The notes: generated by a model from the sequence alone, not told the origin. A DNA stretch of 64,000 nt from Streptomyces sp. NBC_00258 (GCF_036182465.1 NZ_CP108081.1:11532001-11596000), one strand, 5' to 3'; shown: positions 34,207 to 42,887, numbered from the stretch's first letter. Translations and numbers: made by a program.

Positions 34207-34589
34207 GGGTCTCCGGATCAAAAGAGCAGGCCAATGGGCTTGCTCGGATGGATGAAGCCGAGTTGGTCTACGACCTCGGCAGGAGATAAGAGGCTTTTGT
34301 TGTGGTCGGTGTCAGCCCCGTACGACGGGACAGTAGCCCGGTCCGGTCGCTGAGTATGTCGGTCGTTTGCCCCACAAGTGACGTATGACGAGAGGCCGTT
34401 GCTCAACTGCCTGGGCACGGAAACCGAGACGGACGGCGGCTCCGCGGACCCCGCGTTCCCCTGGAGGGGAGCATCGCGGCAGGCCGCCAGAGCACAAAGG
34501 ACCAGATCGGTGATCTGGTCCTTCGGGTTGTGCAGGTTGCACGGGCTATGCGGGTTGCGCGGGTTATACGTGTGGGAGTTCCTCGGCGC
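34207..34589. other. Upstream region of secreted protein
   Basis: About 380 bases. It contains the promoter side of the secreted-protein gene and a strong hairpin at 34497-34523. No gene is supported. Confidence 0.4.
34497..34523. terminator. Strong hairpin terminator
   Basis: AAGGACCAGATC-GGT-GATCTGGTCCTT is a perfect 12-bp stem with a 3-base loop. It lies downstream of the minus-strand hydrolase fragment and probably was its terminator. Confidence 0.75.
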
Positions 34590-34788
34590 CTACCAGCGGG
34601 GCGTGGCCTGTGCGGTGACTCGCTGGATGGCCTTGACGGCGATGTCCGGGCGGTCGACGTGGACGTAGTGGCCGCTCCCGGCGGCGACGCTCATCCCGCT
34701 GCGGCCGGAGAGCGCGCGCCACTGGTGCTGGCCGTCGGTCCACGTCTGCTCCAGGGCGGGCCCGTAGTCGGGGACCTCGGAGTACTGG
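34590..34788 (-). pseudogene. Alpha/beta hydrolase C-terminal fragment
   Basis: The minus strand encodes YSEVPDYGPALEQTWTDGQ, WRALSGRSGMSVAAGSGHYV and HVDRPDIAVKAIQRV before a TAG at 34592-34590. This is the C-terminal part, including the catalytic His, of an alpha/beta hydrolase. It is cut by the solo IS630 end at 34789; the N-terminal part is not found beyond it. Confidence 0.65.
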
Positions 34789-34897
34789 TGCGCACACGGA
34801 CGGGCTCAGCCACCGAGCCTCCAGCGGTCGGATCGGACGTCACCCCACCTCCAATCGCCGCGACCACCAAACCGGCGAACCTATGCGGTCACAGCAC
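34789..34897. mobile_element. Solo right end of the same IS630
   Basis: These ~109 bases are about 90% identical to 33536-33643 (right end of the IS630 copy, including start of the transposase gene and the terminal repeat) with one 1-base indel. The terminal repeat ends in CACC where the full copy has CACT, so the TA edge is lost. The rest of the element is missing. Confidence 0.85.
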
Positions 34898-35060
34898 CAG
34901 AGGTCTTCAATGGCTGGGTACGGCAGTTGGAGGTTGAGTCCGGTCTTGACGATGCGACCCCGAGGTCGTGTCCGCCGCGCGAACGTAGCGGGGAGCATGG
35001 GCCGGTCTGTGCGCCCTGTCGCGAGTGCGCGTTGGCCGCTCGGCACATATCCTTTCGTCC

Positions 35061-35495
35061 GTGCCGATACGTCTGTCGCCGCGACTCGCCGCGATCGTGA
35101 ACGCGCTTCCCCTCCAGCCGCACTCTCGCGTTCTCGAGATCGGTTGCGGGCCAGGGGCGGCCGCACGAGCAGTCGCAAGACGACTCACCAGCGGCAGCAT
35201 CTTGGCCATCGACAGATCCGCCACAGCCGTCGCCGAGGCGCAAACCGCCGCGGTAGAGGACATCAGGTCGGGCCGCATGAGTGTCCGTCAGGTCTCGGCC
35301 GAAGATTTCGTTCTGCAACCGCACGAAGAGCCGTACGACATCGTGTTCGCCGTCCGCGTTGGCGCCCTCGACGGGCGACACCCCGAGGCTGGTCAGAAGG
35401 TGCTGCAGCGTATCGCCATGGCAACCAAGGCAAAGGCCCTGCTCTTCATCGACGGTGGCGACCCACTTCGTGAACTCCTCATCCCACGGCATTGA
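35061..35495 (+). CDS. SAM-dependent methyltransferase, short
   Basis: About 144 residues from a GTG at 35061. Motif I is RVLEIGCGPGAAARAVARRL, followed by ILAIDRSATAVAEAQ and the PYDIVFAVRVGALDG strand. It is shorter than usual for the class but contains the whole cofactor-binding half and ends in a FIDGGDPLRELL segment seen in small family members. Substrate unknown. It may be intact. Confidence 0.75.
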   Translation: MPIRLSPRLAAIVNALPLQPHSRVLEIGCGPGAAARAVARRLTSGSILAIDRSATAVAEAQTAAVEDIRSGRMSVRQVSAEDFVLQPHEEPYDIVFAVRVGALDGRHPEAGQKVLQRIAMATKAKALLFIDGGDPLRELLIPRH

Positions 35496-35639
35496 GTCAT
35501 CCAAAGATCTCTAGCCCTGGGCGGCCTGTCGGTCGCCCCGTACAGAGATGACGCGATCGCGCCCAAAGAACCGGGTCACAGGGCCAGGGCGTCATACAAC
35601 TCCCGTACGGCGCCCTGGTTTCGAGAGACTCCGACGACG
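35496..35639. other. Junction between methyltransferase and IS21 remnant
   Basis: About 140 bases with no gene visible. The minus-strand IstB remnant tail fades out here. Confidence 0.35.
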
Positions 35640-35855
35640 TGATGCTGGCGAGCCGGCAGGAGTCCGTGCCGGTCTCGATGACGGCCGCGTCGAGGGTGAG
35701 CCGGTCGACGATGGCTGTGTAGAGCCTCGGATCACTGAACGTCTTCGTCCATCCGCTGAAGCTCCGTTGGAGGCGACGACGCTGTTCTTCTGCTCGCGCT
35801 TGGTCAGGACCTGGAACAGCAGCTCGGCGCTCCTGCGATCAAGCTCCATGTCGGC
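35640..35855 (-). pseudogene. IS21-family IstB ATPase C-terminal remnant
   Basis: The minus strand encodes MELDRRSAELLFQVLTKREQ and KNSVVASN, then after a one-base loss DPRLYTAIVDRLTLDAAVIE and TGTDSCRLAS. This order and spacing are those of the C-terminal third of IstB helper ATPases. The Walker motifs are absent, so it is a fragment. Confidence 0.65.
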
Positions 35856-35989
35856 CGATGGCTGACGACGGCACTGCGGGCGCATCCTGAACCCGTTGGA
35901 CGAGCCGCGGAACTCGCTGAGTTGTACGACGTTGGGCCGGACGTGCGGGAACCGGCCGGCGTGCTCCACGCTTGTGACGAAGTCCTGGA

Positions 35990-36600
35990 GGCCGTGGGCG
36001 GGCTCGTCTCCGCGGTGCGGTCCGTGAGAACGTCGACGGGACGGTGGGTGGTCATGTCGACCAGGATCGTCGCGTACCTACGGCCGCGGCGCACGGCGAA
36101 CTCATCGGCACCGAGATGCGGGACGGGGCCGGGTTGAGGGACACGCAGTGCGCGGATCAGGCGGAGCAGGGTGTCCTTGCCCGTGGTGATGGATCCGCCT
36201 GGACAGACGGGCCCGCACGGCCGTCCAGGAATATGGCGATGGCTGCGAGTTGGGCGGTGAGAGCGTTCGTGCGGCGCGCGTGCCGCCGGGCCAGGGCCGG
36301 GATCTGCTCGGCGAACGTCCTGTGGGAACAGCGGTCGTTCCCGCACACCAGACGACGTGCTCGCAGATCGAGTCGTGCCCCTGCCGGTCAGCGACAGGAC
36401 GATCCGCCAGACGGCGCTGGGCTGGGCTGGTAGGAGCAGTGCCCCTGCGAGGATCTCAGCCCGTGTTCCGGACAGGCGGCTGCCACCGCCGGCGACCGCG
36501 CAACAAGACGGGCCTGGGTGCCCTCGATTGCTCCCTGGTCGACCTGCACGCCGATACCCGGGAGAAGAATTTCGGTGACGAGTGCCGCGTCCATCACACC
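35990..36600 (-). pseudogene. ISL3-family transposase remnant
   Basis: Pieces in several frames follow the ISL3 order on the minus strand: an N-terminal segment LVTEILLPGIGVQVDQ, zinc-finger-like CGNDRCSHRTFAEQIPALAR, HARRTNALTAQLAAIAIFL, and the catalytic HLGADEFAVRRGRRYATILV with DMTTHRPVDVLTDRTAET. The C-terminal half is missing at about 35990. Frameshifts show it is dead. Confidence 0.75.
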
Positions 36601-36746
36601 CAGGTGATGCCCACCCGTTCGCGGCCGCCGCGCACCCCCAAGCCAGCGACAGAGCGACTTTTCGTGGAGGGCTCACCGACGGTGATGTCCGTGGCATGTG
36701 GTGAGATGGCCGCGCTCTGTCGGCAGCCTGGTGGGAGATTGTTTCG

Positions 36747-37022
36747 ATGCCTGTGTACCCGTCGCTGACCCGTGCTCTGGCGGAGGTTTTGGTCGATGTC
36801 CTCTGGTTCGTCGAGGGGAGCGAGGACGAGCAGATGGACCCGGATGACGCGGTCAAGGTGTTGGAGGGTGCCGCCCATCTGGTGACTCAGCTGTCGAGTG
36901 ATCAGCGAAGCGAGTTCATCGACCTACTCGGTTCGATGGCTGCAGAGGAGGCCGATCCTTCGCGCCGCGAGTTCTTGGAAGGCTTCCCTGAAGGGTTTGG
37001 ACTCGCTGAGGACGACTCCTGA
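36747..37022 (+). CDS. Small acidic conserved hypothetical protein
   Basis: 91 residues with strong actinobacterial codon bias and a GGGAG site before the ATG. It is helical and acidic: LTRALAEVLVDVLWFVEGS, EDEQMDPDDAVKVLEGAAHL and REFLEGFPEGFGLAEDD. It has no signal peptide or membrane segment. I do not recognise a domain; the composition fits small intracellular partner or immunity-type proteins. A following frame from a GTG at 37049 (LAEEFESRATEHLTLEHLDP) looks coding for ~30 residues and is then cut by integrase sequence. Confidence 0.65.
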   Translation: MPVYPSLTRALAEVLVDVLWFVEGSEDEQMDPDDAVKVLEGAAHLVTQLSSDQRSEFIDLLGSMAAEEADPSRREFLEGFPEGFGLAEDDS

Positions 37023-37139
37023 CCTTGGATCTATACGGAGAGTAGGACGTGCTTGCGGAGGAGTTCGAATCCCGCGCGACCGAACATCTGACACTTGAGC
37101 ATCTTGATCCGGTTGACGTGATCTTCGACGACGCCGGAG

Positions 37140-37515
37140 ATCCAGGCCAACGCGGAGTGGAACATGTGCCGCCGCCTGTTCATCACCGCTGCCATCCGCG
37201 ACGGCCGTCCACCTCATATCGCGCAGGTCATCGCCGGTCGCGCCAATGTCACCACCACGATGGGCTACCACGCGATCTGCCCAGCCGGGCGATGGAGGCC
37301 CATCGCGCCTCCATCGCCCGTCGCCGATCGCTGCGACCTGCCGAGAAGTACCGCACCCCCACCAACGCCGAGGGGGAGGACTTCCTGGGCCACTTCGAAC
37401 GCCGCAGGCTCTCCGTCGGAACCTGCGCTTGCGCCTACGGCACTGACTGCATCCACGAGCACGCCTGCGTCCGCTACGAGCCATATCAGTGCCGAACGCG
37501 CAGATCCTTCACTGG
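37140..37515 (+). pseudogene. Tyrosine-type integrase C-terminal remnant
   Basis: Two frames together give the C-terminus of a phage/ICE-type tyrosine recombinase: CRRLFITAAIRDGRPPHIAQ, VIAGRANVTTTMGYHAI (region of the catalytic Tyr), then after a frameshift near 37285 MEAHRASIARRRSLRPAEKY, EDFLGHFERRRLSVGTCACA and GTDCIHEHACVR. Catalytic boxes upstream are absent. It is a relic of an integrated element. Confidence 0.75.
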
Positions 37516-37532
37516 TGACATGTGCAGCGACC

Positions 37533-38513
37533 TCACCGCAGCGTGCGCATCGACGTGCCGATGTATACGGCCAGGACGAGCAGGAAACCACCCCCGGCGA
37601 ACGCCGTCTCCGTCAGGGTCGGCTCCCGCCCCAGCAGCAGGGGCCGCCAGCCGAGGAACACCCCCAGCGCGAGCCCGGTCCGGACGGTCTGGGCGAGCGG
37701 TGACCAGGCCAGCCGCTGGAGGCGGTCGGCGTGGGCGCCGACGGTGAAGCAGGTGGTCAGTACGGCGCCCCCGATGAGGGCAAGGACGACGAACGCGACC
37801 AGCGCGGCGCCGCCGTTCTCGTCGTCCGGGAAGGCCGCCCAGCGTCCTGCGGCGATCGTGGGCAGGTCCTTGCGCTCGTCGACGTAACCGCCCGAAGGGG
37901 CCCACAGGACGTCAACCTCAGCCCCTTCAACGGGCTTGTCGTACGTGTACGCGTCCGGCACGGCGAGCCGTTGGGGACCGCCCGGCACGAAGACGACGAG
38001 GTGGGAGGTGTACCCCTCCAGGTCACCGTCGCTGAACTCCTCCCGCACGTCTGCCGGCCCCGCCACCACGGTCGCGGTACTCACCTCGGCACCGGCGTCC
38101 CGTAGGGCGTCGACCCGCTCCCCCCAGTCGGGCGAGGTCATCATCGCGGCGAGGAACGCCCCCGCGGAGAAGGCCACGAGCAGCCATACGGCGGCGGTAC
38201 GGAGCTTGACCCAGAGCACGGAGTCGTCGAAGGAGAGCGAGCTGGGATTGCTCCAGGCATGCGGCGCCTTGGCCAGAGGGACTCCGACGCTCCGGTACCT
38301 CCGCCACCAGGCCGCTGCCGCCGGCACCCGCAGCGTCCACAACGCCACCACCCGCACCACGGCACACCCCACGGCGACGGCACCCCACACCAGGGGCTCA
38401 TAGTAGGGCCGCGGCACGGGCCCGCTCCCGAGCAGCTGCCAGCAGGCGACCGCGGCTGTGCCCCACGCGCCGAGCGCGCTCAGACGCACCAGCCAGCTCA
38501 ATACGTGCCGCAT
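37533..38513 (-). CDS. Membrane protein, DUF3592-like
   Basis: About 326 residues from the ATG at 38513. Hydrophobic helices lie at ~5-27, ~40-60 (VWGAVAVGCAVVRVVALWTL), ~107-127 (AAVWLLVAFSAGAFLAAMM), ~242-262, ~288-302 and near the C-terminus. Between them an extracytoplasmic beta-rich section (residues ~135-235) has EVSTATVVAGPADVREEFSD and VDVLWAPSGGYVDE, which resembles DUF3592-type proteins. Function unknown. Confidence 0.75.
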   Translation of the reverse strand: MRHVLSWLVRLSALGAWGTAAVACWQLLGSGPVPRPYYEPLVWGAVAVGCAVVRVVALWTLRVPAAAAWWRRYRSVGVPLAKAPHAWSNPSSLSFDDSVLWVKLRTAAVWLLVAFSAGAFLAAMMTSPDWGERVDALRDAGAEVSTATVVAGPADVREEFSDGDLEGYTSHLVVFVPGGPQRLAVPDAYTYDKPVEGAEVDVLWAPSGGYVDERKDLPTIAAGRWAAFPDDENGGAALVAFVVLALIGGAVLTTCFTVGAHADRLQRLAWSPLAQTVRTGLALGVFLGWRPLLLGREPTLTETAFAGGGFLLVLAVYIGTSMRTLR

Positions 38514-39240
38514 TCGGGCCCCCACCCTTTGAGGCAGCCGTCCTATCACACGAGATCCCCGAGTAGCTGAGCCGGCTCCTGCACACAAGGCGCCACATCC
38601 TAGTAGCGCCTGGTCAGGTTGATATGGATGTTGGTATGTCGCGGTGGCAGGTGGGGGAGGCGCCGGTCCAGAGGGCGAGGAGTCTCTGTAGCTTGCGGAC
38701 GACTTGGTAGAGGCTCACGCCGACGCTGTGTCTTTTGGGGCCTGGGCCGGCGAAGGGCTCGCGCAGCCAGGGCTCGCCGTTCATGGTGACGACACCTCTG
38801 CCGCACCCAGCCCCCGTCCGCAGTGGATTGCCGTGCTACGCGCCATGTCGACTGGTGGCGCGCTGTGTCGACGTCTCGGCGACCGGGCTAGTGGGGACCT
38901 TTGGCGACGGCGGCTCGGTGGCCAACGTCGTCCTGGTCGCCGTGAGCACCGCGTTCTACAGGCAATCGATCGAGACCGCCCGAGCGGCTACGTCGGGCAG
39001 AGGGTGTCCGCCGCCACTCTGCTGTGCGCAGAGGTTGGCGGACCACGGAAAACTGCCTCGACTGCCGGTCGTCGCGCACCCCGCGAGGATCCATGTCTGC
39101 CATCTGGGAGGAAACCAAGCTGCCCGGGGCCACCTCGGCAACGGTGAACATCCGTGGCAGGTCTCGGTGTTCATACCGAATGCCCCACAGGTTCCCGCGC
39201 GGCGCACTCCGCTCCTCACCCCGCAGTGATTGCGTCTGGG
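38514..39240. other. Region with transposase tail and no intact gene
   Basis: About 730 bases. Apart from the transposase tail at 38614-38795, I see no supported gene. Plus-strand frames between 38700 and 39230 lack family features. Confidence 0.4.
38614..38795 (-). pseudogene. Transposase C-terminal remnant
   Basis: The minus strand encodes NGEPWLREPFAGPGPKRHSV, GVSLYQVVRKLQRLLALWTG and CHRDIPTSIST before a TGA at 38616-38614. This is the end of a family of putative Streptomyces transposases with the LLAxWTGxCPxCxRxIP tail. The rest of the gene is lacking. Confidence 0.5.
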
Positions 39241-39280
39241 TAACTTATCAAGTCAGATGCTTGCACTTGATGTTAAGTGG
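39241..39280. promoter_or_regulatory. Inverted-repeat operator/promoter of NmrA-like gene
   Basis: AACTTATCAAGT and ACTTGATGTTAAGT form an interrupted inverted repeat about 25 bases upstream of the NmrA-like start, in an AT-rich patch unlike its surroundings. HxlR- and MarR-type repressors use such sites. No such gene is adjacent now. Confidence 0.5.
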
Positions 39281-39302
39281 TGGGTTCCCTAGCGTTCTCG
39301 GT

Positions 39303-39911
39303 ATGAACCTCACTGTTCTCGCGGCCTCTGGCCGGACCGGAATGGCCCTCACCCGGCTGGCGTTGTGGCGTGGTCACACTGTGACCGCGATCGCGCGTGA
39401 TCCCGAGCGGATCGCTCTGCCCGACTCGCCGAATCTGCGCAAGGTGGCGGGTGATGTGAATGACGCGGCTGGTATCGGCGCCGTCGTGGATGAGGGTTCC
39501 GTGGTTCTTTCCGGGCTCGGCACGGACCGGGCGGGGACGTTGCTGGCCGGGGCCGGGGCTGTGGTCGCGGCCGGTCCGCGGCGGGTGATCTGGCTTGGCG
39601 CGTATGGCACGGGCAGGTCGGCCGGCGTGGCGGGGGAGGGGGCGGGCGTGCTCGCCGCGGTGCTGGGTGAGCGGCTGGCGGACAAGGTCGAGGCCGACGA
39701 CACGGTGCTCGCGGCCGGGGGCACGGTTTTCCATGCCGGGATGCTCGTCGACGGGCCGGTAAGCCCTGGCCGGCGCACGGTCGGCCTGGCGGCCGCGCCC
39801 GTCTTCGACCTGGGTGCGCAGGTCAGCCGGGAGACGGTTGCCGCGGCGATGCTCGACGAGGCCGAGACGCCTGCTTTTCCCGGTGCTGTGGCCCTGCCGC
39901 TGCCGGAGTAG
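39303..39911 (+). CDS. NAD(P)-binding NmrA/atypical-SDR-like protein
   Basis: 202 residues from the ATG at 39303. The nucleotide motif is LTVLAASGRTGMALTRLAL (a GxxGxxG variant in which the first Gly is Ala), followed by VTAIARDPERIAL, KVAGDVNDAAGIGAVVDEGS and VVLSGLG. It resembles small NAD(P)H-binding proteins of the NmrA/TrkA-N type. It is likely a reductase or redox sensor. It is convergent with the LysR gene. Confidence 0.82.
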   Translation: MNLTVLAASGRTGMALTRLALWRGHTVTAIARDPERIALPDSPNLRKVAGDVNDAAGIGAVVDEGSVVLSGLGTDRAGTLLAGAGAVVAAGPRRVIWLGAYGTGRSAGVAGEGAGVLAAVLGERLADKVEADDTVLAAGGTVFHAGMLVDGPVSPGRRTVGLAAAPVFDLGAQVSRETVAAAMLDEAETPAFPGAVALPLPE

Positions 39912-39936
39912 GCGGGGCAGTGGGCAGGCCCAGTGG

Positions 39937-40836
39937 TCAGGGGGCGGTGATCTCCTCGATCGACTCGCGGACCTGTTCGCGGAGCCAGGCGTGGGCGGGG
40001 TCGGAGTCGTAGCGCTGGTGCCAGTTGCAGTTGATCGTCGCCGCCGGGGACTGGACCGGCAGCGGCCGGGTGGCGAGGGCGAACACCTCGATGAGCGGGC
40101 GGCCCAGGACGGCCGTGCAGGTGACCAGCGCGTCGCTGCGGGCGGCGATCTGCAGGGCGGTGGACACCGTGGCGACCGCCGCGACCACCCGGCGCTCAAG
40201 GCCCTCGGCGGCCAGCACCTCGTCGATCGACGCGGTCAGGCGGCCGCGCCGGGAGATCACCACATGCGGCTGCGCGGCGTAGGAGGCCAGGTCGAGTCCG
40301 GCGGCACAGGGATGGTCCGCGCGCATCGCCACCACGAGCCGGTCCTCGCCCAGCGGCTCGGAGCGGAACTCGGGCAGAGCGGGCCTGGCGCCGCCGAGTT
40401 CGAGATCGACACGGCCGTGGCGCAGGTCGTCGGTGTCGACGGAGTTCTCCGCCAGCACCCGCAACTGCACCCCCCGGGCCCGCTGCTGGATCCTGTCGAC
40501 CAGGACCGGCACCAGCGACGCGGCCACCGCGTCGTGACACTGGATCGTGAAGGTGCGCTCCAACCGCGCCAGATCCAGCTCGCGGACCGGCGAGAGCACC
40601 TCGTGCGCCTGCCGCACCAGCCGGTGCACCTCCTCCCGCACCGACAGCGCGTACGGAGTGGGAGCCATCGAATGGCCGGTACGCACCAGGATGTCGTCCC
40701 CGGTGACAGTACGAAGCCGGCCCAGCGTGCGGCTCACCGCGGGCGAGGACAGATGCAGCCGCTGGGCCGCGCCCATCACGCTGCCCTCCTCGAGCAGGGC
40801 GTCCAGCACGGTCAGCAGATTCAAGTCCAGTTGCAT
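39937..40836 (-). CDS. LysR-family transcriptional regulator
   Basis: 299 residues. The N-terminal wHTH is LDLNLLTVLDALLEEGSVMG, AAQRLHLSSPAVSRTLGRL and a NodD-like GDDILVRTGHSMAPTPYA. The periplasmic-binding-like effector domain follows (FTIQCHDAVAASLVPVLVDR, RLVVAMRADHPCA). It is divergent from the alpha/beta hydrolase at 40892 with 55 bases between, the usual LysR-target arrangement, so that gene is the probable target. Confidence 0.93.
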   Translation of the reverse strand: MQLDLNLLTVLDALLEEGSVMGAAQRLHLSSPAVSRTLGRLRTVTGDDILVRTGHSMAPTPYALSVREEVHRLVRQAHEVLSPVRELDLARLERTFTIQCHDAVAASLVPVLVDRIQQRARGVQLRVLAENSVDTDDLRHGRVDLELGGARPALPEFRSEPLGEDRLVVAMRADHPCAAGLDLASYAAQPHVVISRRGRLTASIDEVLAAEGLERRVVAAVATVSTALQIAARSDALVTCTAVLGRPLIEVFALATRPLPVQSPAATINCNWHQRYDSDPAHAWLREQVRESIEEITAP

Positions 40837-40891
40837 GACAGTAAATCCTAACCAGCCACAGATCCACTCCGATCAACTCCAGGAGCATCAC

Positions 40892-41668
40892 ATGAACCAG
40901 AAACACAATCAGCTGGCCCACGACCTCAACGGCACAGGACCGCTACTCGTGGCAGTCCACGGCATCACCGAGAACCGAAGCTTCTGGGACCCTGTCTGCC
41001 TCCAGCAGCACTTCCGCGTGCTGCGCGTCGACCTACGCGGCCACGGGGACTCGCCTCGGACCTCGCCGTTCGGGATCGACGAGTCGGTGGAGGACATCCA
41101 CCATCTGATCGAGTCGCTGGGCCAGGATCTGACTGGGGGCCAGCCCCCGTTCATCGTCGGCCATTCCCTCGGCGGGGTAATTGCGACTGCCTACGCAGCT
41201 CGCTACCCGACCCGTGGTGTGGTCAACGTTGACCAGTCGCTGCGGGTCGGCCCGCTGCCCGCGGAAATAGCCATCGCTGTGCGGGGAGAGGGTTTCGCGG
41301 ACTTCGTCCGTACGGTATTCGCCTCGCTGTACGGTGAGCTGGACCCTGCCCTCGTAGCCGACATCGAGCGCCGCCGCACCCTCGACCAGGACGTGTTCAG
41401 CGGTTTTTGGACCCCGTTGCTTGATTGGGACGCTGACACCCTGGCAGCGTGGTCCCGACGGACCACGAGTCTCCCGCCAGGTGTCCCGTACCTGTCTTTG
41501 CATGGAACGGACCCCGGTAGTGACTACGCCGACTGGCTCGCCGACCGCATCCCCGCCGCCGTGGCCGAGCAGGCACCGATCCGCACGCACTATCCGCACC
41601 TGGCACAACCCGAATGGTTCGTCTCCCGCGTCCATGAGTTCTCCACTGACTTCGGGTCGTCAGGGTGA
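40892..41668 (+). CDS. Alpha/beta-fold hydrolase
   Basis: About 258 residues, ATG at 40892 with AGGAG 8 bases upstream. The oxyanion motif is LLVAVHGITENRSFWDPVC, then LRVDLRGHGDSPRT, the nucleophile elbow PFIVGHSLGGVIATAYAARY (GHSLGG), the acid in YLSLHGTDPGSDY, and a His near the C-terminus (THYPHLAQPEWF). It resembles esterases or haloperoxidase-like hydrolases. Its stop lies within a decayed IS630 tail. Confidence 0.9.
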   Translation: MNQKHNQLAHDLNGTGPLLVAVHGITENRSFWDPVCLQQHFRVLRVDLRGHGDSPRTSPFGIDESVEDIHHLIESLGQDLTGGQPPFIVGHSLGGVIATAYAARYPTRGVVNVDQSLRVGPLPAEIAIAVRGEGFADFVRTVFASLYGELDPALVADIERRRTLDQDVFSGFWTPLLDWDADTLAAWSRRTTSLPPGVPYLSLHGTDPGSDYADWLADRIPAAVAEQAPIRTHYPHLAQPEWFVSRVHEFSTDFGSSG

Positions 41669-41876
41669 CGCTGGCTCGTCGAGAGCCAGGCCCGTGCCCG
41701 CTGCGAAGCCGTCGAGAGTTTCGGGCCGGTACTGAAGGCGTTTGAGCCGGTTGCGTACGAGGGCCTCGAGCCGGTCGAGGGCCACCTCGACGAGGTTGGT
41801 CAGGCTGCGCTTGACGTGCGCCCATACCCACTCGATCGGGTTGAGTTCGGGAGAGTAGGCGGGCTTGGTGGGGCAC
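41660..41876 (-). pseudogene. IS630-family transposase tail (second type)
   Basis: The minus strand encodes PAYSPELNPIEWVWAHVKRS, LTNLVEVALDRLEALVRNRL and GFAAGTGLALDEPASP before a TGA. The PELNPIE block holds the last catalytic Glu of IS630/Tc1-type transposases. It differs from the element at 32410-33645. It overlaps the hydrolase 3' end by 9 bases. Confidence 0.7.
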
Positions 41877-41877
41877 G

Positions 41878-42078
41878 GTGATGGGCCTTCAAGCAGTGGC
41901 CATCGGTATGTGCATGGTGTGGCTGGCGGATCCGAAGCACCCAGCATTACCAGAGCAAGCGGAATACTCGGCCGCCGCCATGGTGGTTGCTGGCGCTGGA
42001 ACCGTGGCCCTGTTTTCCCATGTGGCGGTTTCTCAGCGCTCCCTTCGGGGCTGTGTACGGCCACATCGAGGAGGTTGA
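41878..42078 (+). CDS. Small membrane protein, possibly frameshifted
   Basis: 66 residues. Two hydrophobic segments are visible (MMGLQAVAIGMCMVWLADP and AAAMVVAGAGTVALFSHVAV) separated by a short polar loop. The last ~18 residues (QRSLRGCVRPHRGG) look out of frame. The frame of the following small gene continues more naturally from here, so the two may be one protein split by a frameshift near 42025. Confidence 0.45.
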   Translation: MMGLQAVAIGMCMVWLADPKHPALPEQAEYSAAAMVVAGAGTVALFSHVAVSQRSLRGCVRPHRGG

Positions 42079-42148
42079 AGCCAAGGAGTTTGAGAAGCGC
42101 GTAATTGAGCGTGCCCAGCGTGAGGCACAGGACGACACGCAGGCCTGA
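42020..42148 (+). CDS. Small acidic/basic helical peptide
   Basis: 42 residues from the ATG at 42020: MWRFLSAPFGAVYGHIEEVE followed by AKEFEKRVIERAQREAQDD. The charged heptad-like end suggests a helix or coiled coil. It overlaps the previous gene in another frame and could be the C-terminal part of it. A large hairpin starts at its stop codon. Confidence 0.5.
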   Translation: MWRFLSAPFGAVYGHIEEVEAKEFEKRVIERAQREAQDDTQA

Positions 42149-42202
42149 ACACAACGAGAGCATCGGTGAGCAGTCAACCGGGGCTCTCGTTGTGCTCAGG
42201 CC
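42142..42202. terminator. Large bidirectional hairpin
   Basis: Left arm 42142-42161 and right arm 42183-42202 pair at 19 of 20 positions (GGCCTGAACACAACGAGAGC against its partner) around a 21-base loop. It lies at the junction of two convergent small genes and covers the stop codons of both, so it can terminate both. Confidence 0.8.
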
Positions 42203-42482
42203 CACGCTGCACGGGTGGTCGCTGCTGTGCCGCTGCCCGCTCCGCTTGCCGGCCTGTCTTGAGCGCGGCGTAGCTGGTGATGAGCCCTCCCACGGCGCCA
42301 ATCGCGGTGACCCCAAACCCTGCCCAGGCCAGGGCGCCGGAAGCAGACCCGCCTCCGTCCGTACCGGGGGAGGCGTCGCCCATGGAGTAGGTCGATGCCA
42401 GCAGCACGGCGCCCACCATGAATACGAGGACCCAGACTGCCAGCTGCTGGGCGTAGTTCTTCTGGTCGGGTGGTTGCTGCAT
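42174..42482 (-). CDS. Small two-helix membrane protein
   Basis: About 102 residues from the ATG at 42482 (GGAGG 6 bases upstream; an ATG at 42512 is possible). Two membrane helices are visible: QQLAVWVLVFMVGAVLLAST (~residues 12-31) and ALAWAGFGVTAIGAVGGLIT (~51-70), separated by a Gly/Ser-rich loop. The charged tail carries ALKTGRQAERAAAQQ. Size and shape resemble holin-like or bacteriocin-immunity-like proteins, but no family is identified. Confidence 0.65.
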   Translation of the reverse strand: MQQPPDQKNYAQQLAVWVLVFMVGAVLLASTYSMGDASPGTDGGGSASGALAWAGFGVTAIGAVGGLITSYAALKTGRQAERAAAQQRPPVQRGPEHNESPG

Positions 42483-42887
42483 GCCAGGCCTCCAACATGG
42501 ACCTCCTTCCATGGTGCGTCGCTGTTCCCGCGTCCGCCATTCATCGCCATCAGGGGTGGTTGCCTGTGGGCGTCGTACCCCTGGTTCTGTTCACGTATCA
42601 CGACGGCGATTGTTCGGCACTCTGAGGCGACTTCCCGGGGCCGATGTTGATGTTCACGAGAACGGACAGGACCCGTCGACTGACTCCCCGTCCCGGGCAG
42701 GGGTGGCCTTCCTGGGCCTCCGGTACACACAGGAGCCGTTGTTCGGCCTGGTGAGCGTTGCAGTTTCCGGCGGACAGGTAAGGCAGACCGGCCGGGTCCT
42801 CGGTCCCTGGGTATCGGTGGACCTTTCGCCTCGCCTGCGGCGCGCGCCCGTGGTGCGATGAAACGGGGGGTCGGGAAGGAGAGAGCG
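42483..42887. other. Intergenic stretch upstream of tandem-GNAT gene
   Basis: About 400 bases of divergent promoter space. No gene or clear operator is visible. Confidence 0.35.

Noticed and set aside
37049..37085. tRNA-like T-loop sequence GTTCGAATCC near the integrase relic
   Set aside because: The flanking bases do not form a T-stem or acceptor stem, and the frame there looks coding.
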